Below, one piece after another: positions 5,101 through 7,721 of a stretch of 7,721 nt of DNA. The notes under the pieces are model-generated. The model was not told the origin of the DNA, made no database searches, and saw nothing but the letters and a program-made list of their open reading frames with translations. How positions within the stretch are numbered: the stretch's first letter is position 1; every line of letters begins with the position of its first letter. The position numbers were made by a program, and so were the translations under genes. Source of the DNA: Chloroflexota bacterium. Lineage in GTDB: Bacteria > Chloroflexota > Ktedonobacteria > Ktedonobacterales > Ktedonobacteraceae. The stretch is taken from contig VBJK01000496.1 in the NCBI GenBank assembly GCA_005879655.1, positions 1-7,721 of the forward strand, written 5' to 3'.

Positions 5101-7721
5101 ATCTTCAAAGACCAGTGCCACGGCATCTGGTGTCTGCCCTACCTGTCGCTCGAAGAGTTGGTGAATACACACATCCTGCGGATAGTCAGTTTCTGTCGCA
5201 TTCCACTGCACCAGCAACTGCTCGCACTCTTGCACGGAGAGGAGCGTTTGCCGTGCGTAATGTCTGGATGGTGCAGTTGCCAGTTCGACGAGGGCCTGGG
5301 CATAGTAGCCACCAATCGCCTTGATCTGCTCCAGACAGAGTTCCTGTGTGTCACACTGTAAAGAGAGCTGGATCTGAGACGAAATGACATCCACAGAAAA
5401 GTTTGCCACCAGTGCAAAGTTTGTCCTTTCAAAAACGTCGGTCCCCAACACTTGAAAAGGCAAAGCAGAAGTGTCTCCACGCAACAAAAGATCTTGATAC
5501 ACATGAAAGTGCACAAAGTTGAAGAGCGTTTCAAAGAGCACCCGCATATCTCTCAGCCTCTGAATCTCAACGAGAGGATACCAACGGTATGGCAGCAATT
5601 CACACTCAGTTGCGAAGGTTGCTTGTATCAGTTCATCCCACGTCCCATCGGACAGCTTTAAACGGAATGGCAACGTATTGAGAAAAAGCCCCAGTGTGCG
5701 TTCCCCGTCAGCTATCTCAGGCCGCCCATTAGAGACTAGCCCGGTGAGCACGTCTGTCTCTGCATGAATAGAGCTTAATACCCTCAGATGGACTGCTAAG
5801 AGGACACTCTTGAGCGGAACGGCGTTCTCCTGAGCTATGGATTTAAGGCGAGCCGACACTTCTTGCGAGATGGGAACGGGCAAGACATACATCCCGGCAT
5901 TCTCAGCGGACTGTCCAGCAGATCTCCAACGCGGTAGTCTGGCACTCATAACCTCATGCAGTTTCTCAAGCCAGTACTGCCTGGCTTTCTGACGTGCTAT
6001 AACTTTGCGCTCCAACGCCACAAAATCTCGGAACTGTAGCACAGGTGGAGCTGCACAAGAGGCATGGCTTCCTGAGAGCAATGCTAGATAGATCTGCATA
6101 AGCTCGGTCATCAGGGATGCCGCACTCCAGCCATCCAGTACCGCATGGTGCCAGCTTAAGGTCAGTTGGCAGGTGCTTTCACTGCGCAGATGGAGCTGAA
6201 AACGCAGCAATGGCGCTTGTGTCCAGACAAAAGGACGGCTCTTTTCTTCCTCAAACCAAGCTCTTAGCCTCTCATCTTGCTCCTGTGGAGAGAGTCCCCT
6301 GAGATCCTGGCATTGCAAAGGTATAGTCACCCGGCGATGGATCAGTTGCAGTGGCTCACTAAAGCTATGGAGATCAAAAGAGGTCCGTAGCATCGGGTGG
6401 CCAGCCGCAAGCTGCTCCAAAGCCGTCTGTAGTAGCTCGTAATTAAGGGGCATTGCGAGATGATAGCTCACGATGTCGTGGTAGACTGCCGATGCAGGAT
6501 CATACTGACTGTGGAAGACCGTGCCTGCTTGCTGCATGGTGAGCGGGTAGGCATCCTCCACATCAGCGGGTAATCTCCACCGATCTTGAGCTGTAATGAG
6601 GTCCCATGCTTGCGTGGGTGTGGCCAGCAGTTCCTCCAAGCTATCTGCGCTCAATGCTTGCACCAGTTCATAAATCGTCTGTTGCCGATAAAGCTGCTGT
6701 AGCGAAAAGTGGATGCCTCGTTCCCGCGCCTGAGAGAGCACCTGGATGCTATGCATGGAATCCCCACCGAGTGCAAAGAAATTATCATGAATGCCAACCT
6801 GCTCTCGACCAAGCACGGAGGCCCAGATAGTCGTGAGAATCTCTTCGCTTGGCGTGCGTGCAGGCACCAGGGCGGCAGCGCGATCCGCTCTCATCTGCTC
6901 CGGCATCGGCAGTGCTGCCTGATCCAGCTTGCCATTGGGGGTCAGCGGCAATCGTTCCAGGAAGACTATGCTTGCAGGTACCATATAGTCAGGCAACTGC
7001 TTACGTAGGTGTTCTTGCAAGGCACGAGCTGTCGGGGTTGTGCCCTGCGCTGATCCCCCGCGAGGCTGCAACTTCGCCTCCACAGCGCCGTGAGATGTAA
7101 GAGTCTGATCCTCCCGTGGTGACGCCGCTGATACTACGTAGGCTATCAGGTATTTCCTGGATGCTTCATCTTCTCGCAGCACAACAACTGCCTCTTGTAC
7201 AGCAGGATGAGCCTGCAATGCCACCTCGATTTCACCTGGCTCAATGCGGTAGCCTCGCAATTTCACCTGCCCATCATTGCGCCCCAGATACTCAATAGCC
7301 CCATCCTGCCGATAGCGGGCAATATCGCCCGTTCTATAGAGACGCGTGCCTGGTTCAGAACTCCATGGATTGGCAATGAACCTCTCTGCGGTTAGCGCTG
7401 GTCGTCTGTAGTAACCGCGTGCTAACCCCGCACCACCAATGTACAATTCTCCTGGGACCCCGATCGGCACTGGCTGTAGCGCCCTGTCTAGCAGATAGAC
7501 CTGGATATTGGCAATCGGATGACCAATTGGCACCCGCACGTCTTCCGCAACTGTATACTGACATTGCCAGAAGGTTACGTCGATGCTAGCTTCGGTCGGC
7601 CCGTAGAGATTGTGCAGTTGGATAGCAGGAGTAGGGAGAATGCCTTGTGTCTGTCCGGTGTCCTCTACCGCTGTAACAGAGCGGAAGAAGCGTGCTTGTA
7701 GCGCTGGTGTGAGGGCTTCTC
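994..7721 (-). CDS. Nonribosomal peptide synthetase, A-PCP-C-A(LLM)-PCP-C, 5'-partial
   Basis: Multimodular, presumably cytoplasmic NRPS that activates amino acids as adenylates, loads them on carrier domains and joins them by condensation. The frame is open from the window edge (first full codon 7719) to a TGA at 996-994. A GTG at 7539 is only an internal valine, because good A-domain sequence (NLYGPTE, 7611-7591) continues upstream; the true start lies outside the window. Domain order: A1 remnant, PCP1 (LGGDS), C1 (HHAVLDG), A2 interrupted by a luciferase-like monooxygenase, PCP2 (LGGHS), C2 (HHIVCDG). All core catalytic motifs seen are intact. The reading stops inside C2, after motif SPLFQVFF (1107-1084), with a short out-of-frame tail ending RGRVQY. 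The conserved continuation resumes in another frame at 1019, so this end is abnormal. The overall family is certain. The product is unknown, and whether the protein works is in doubt because of the broken C2. Confidence 0.96.
   Translation of the reverse strand, partial: [2241 protein letters not shown]
2221..2430 (-). other. Peptidyl carrier domain PCP2
   Basis: Thiolation domain of the monooxygenase-containing module. Motif [15 protein letters not shown] is intact; the phosphopantetheine serine is codon 2334-2332. LGGHS is the common form for a carrier that hands its chain to an LCL-type condensation domain, which is what follows. This is the likely platform on which the inserted monooxygenase acts. 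Confidence 0.96.
2470..2607 (-). other. Adenylation domain A2, C-terminal lid remainder (A9-A10)
   Basis: After the monooxygenase the A-domain lid resumes with [40 protein letters not shown] read in pieces: A9 LPAYMVP, then A10 PNGKVD (2514-2497) with the catalytic lysine (K517 equivalent) at 2505-2503. Its presence shows that the monooxygenase is inserted into, and has not replaced part of, the A domain, so adenylation should still be possible. Confidence 0.93.
2680..3717 (-). other. Luciferase-like monooxygenase (MSV/LLM) domain inserted in A2
   Basis: A complete flavin-dependent monooxygenase of the bacterial luciferase superfamily, about 345 residues, in frame with the synthetase. Landmarks: FSLFYFAND (from 3708), [19 protein letters not shown] (3594-3538), [19 protein letters not shown] (from 3492), [18 protein letters not shown] (3396-3343), [36 protein letters not shown] and [14 protein letters not shown] near its end. 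This is the NRPS/PKS-embedded family called natural product biosynthesis luciferase-like monooxygenase (TIGR04020, as I remember it). It is expected to use FMNH2 and oxygen to hydroxylate the carrier-bound residue or intermediate. A related domain inside an A domain is known from the myxothiazol and melithiazol synthetases (MtaG, MelG), where it leads to terminal amide formation. It is bounded on both sides by Q/E/K/S-rich hydrophilic linkers. The reaction here is inferred. Confidence 0.95.
3760..5169 (-). other. Adenylation domain A2, N-terminal segment (before the monooxygenase insertion)
   Basis: Large core plus the beginning of the small lid domain. Motifs: [12 protein letters not shown] (4926-4891), [11 protein letters not shown] (4689-4657), [13 protein letters not shown] in place of FDxS (from 4554), NLYGSSE in place of NxYGPTE (4266-4246), YRTGD (3978-3964) and A8 containing [10 protein letters not shown] (within 3924-3865). 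Pocket positions by alignment to GrsA: V235 (4551-4549), D236 (4548-4546), W239 (4539-4537), V278 (4422-4420), T299 (4341-4339), S301 (4335-4333), L322 (4263-4261), A330 (4239-4237), D331 (4236-4234), and K517 from the other half. From memory this is one residue from the beta-alanine code VDWVISLADK. The A1 motif is weak (LTSTAL where LTYREL is expected), and a Cys-rich insertion lies just after it. Confidence 0.92.
5260..6561 (-). other. Condensation domain C1
   Basis: Joins the PCP1-bound chain to the amino acid on PCP2. Motifs seen: [12 protein letters not shown] (6549-6514) in place of the usual SxAQxRLWxL, LRTSFDL, catalytic HHAVLDGWS (HHxxxDG at 6150-6130), [10 protein letters not shown] (from 5730) and [12 protein letters not shown] (5694-5659). 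The first motif and the sentence around [10 protein letters not shown] mark the divergent C-domain class with YPLTxxQxGMLFHS rather than the ordinary LCL class represented by C2. The HHxxxDG signature argues that it is catalytically competent. An epimerisation domain was considered and rejected, because that family usually reads HHxxVDGVSWRI and lacks the NTLPFR segment. Confidence 0.9.
6649..6858 (-). other. Peptidyl carrier domain PCP1
   Basis: Thiolation domain directly after A1. The phosphopantetheine motif [14 protein letters not shown] is intact and the attachment serine is codon 6759-6757. The Asp before the serine (LGGDS, not the commoner LGGHS) is the form often seen in carriers that precede epimerisation domains, yet the next domain here is a condensation domain. 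Confidence 0.95.
6904..7721 (-). other. Adenylation domain A1 (C-terminal part), serine-like pocket
   Basis: Visible motifs: the GEAL segment at the window edge (7719 down), A5 NLYGPTE (7611-7591), A6 [14 protein letters not shown] (7452-7411), A7 YRTGD (7338-7324), A8 beginning [15 protein letters not shown] (7284 down) and A10 PNGKLD (6939-6922) with the catalytic lysine at 6930-6928. Pocket residues by alignment to GrsA: L322, I330, D331 and K517. The wording [17 protein letters not shown] is what I associate with serine-activating domains (code DVWHLSLIDK), so serine is the guess; positions 235 to 301 are outside the window. Two segments are longer than usual: about 15 extra residues before LHNLYGPTE, and a roughly 30-residue hydrophilic linker between A8 and A9. 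Confidence 0.92.

Noticed and set aside
5260..6561. Epimerisation domain after the LGGDS carrier
   Set aside because: The catalytic segment is HHAVLDGWS with a NTLPFR motif, which fits a condensation domain and not an epimerase.
4079..7480. Similar stretches in A1 and A2 ([20 protein letters not shown]) as a repeat element
   Set aside because: These are the shared conserved motifs of homologous A domains, not a mobile or structural repeat, though they could promote recombination or misassembly.
7537..7539. GTG as the start codon of the large synthetase
   Set aside because: The frame stays open to the window edge and encodes the conserved A5 motif NLYGPTE upstream, so this codon is an internal valine.
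1..7721. Thioesterase, docking domain, promoter, terminator, RNA gene or CRISPR
   Set aside because: None is visible; the whole window is covered by NRPS coding sequence.

Overview
The whole window lies inside one large nonribosomal peptide synthetase (NRPS) locus read on the minus strand. It is coding from edge to edge in two abutting minus-strand frames. I see no intergenic gap, RNA gene, CRISPR array, insertion sequence or promoter. The base composition is moderate and the style of the protein ([23 protein letters not shown], long NRPS with hydrophilic linkers) suggests a Gram-positive or Chloroflexota-type soil bacterium. Ktedonobacteria are my best guess, but that is an impression and not a demonstrated assignment.

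In the direction of transcription (7721 down to 1) the order is: (i) the C-terminal part of adenylation domain A1 (starting just at motif A4/A5) and carrier PCP1; (ii) a complete module C1 - A2 - PCP2 in which A2 is split, between motifs A8 and A9/A10, by a full-length luciferase-like, flavin-dependent monooxygenase domain (MSV/LLM family); (iii) the start of a third module, condensation domain C2, whose reading frame stops at 994; and (iv) in a shifted frame from about 1019 to the window edge, the last part of C2 and the N-terminal two thirds of adenylation domain A3. Both outer ends are cut by the window.

Reading the specificity pockets by eye: A1 shows only the last part of its code (L-I-D-K) in a serine-like context. 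A2 gives V-D-W-V-T-S-L-A-D-K, where the substrate-binding Asp is moved from position 235 to 236, as in beta-alanine-type A domains. A3 shows only D-A-S-T. The inferred order is therefore Ser(?) - oxidised beta-amino acid(?) - unknown.

Two points matter most. First, the monooxygenase-interrupted A domain sits in an internal, not a terminal, module and has a beta-alanine-like pocket. Second, the junction near 1020 combines a frame change with the loss of roughly 20 to 25 conserved residues of C2. This is therefore more than a single-base sequencing slip: it is either a real deletion that splits or inactivates the synthetase, or a misassembly.
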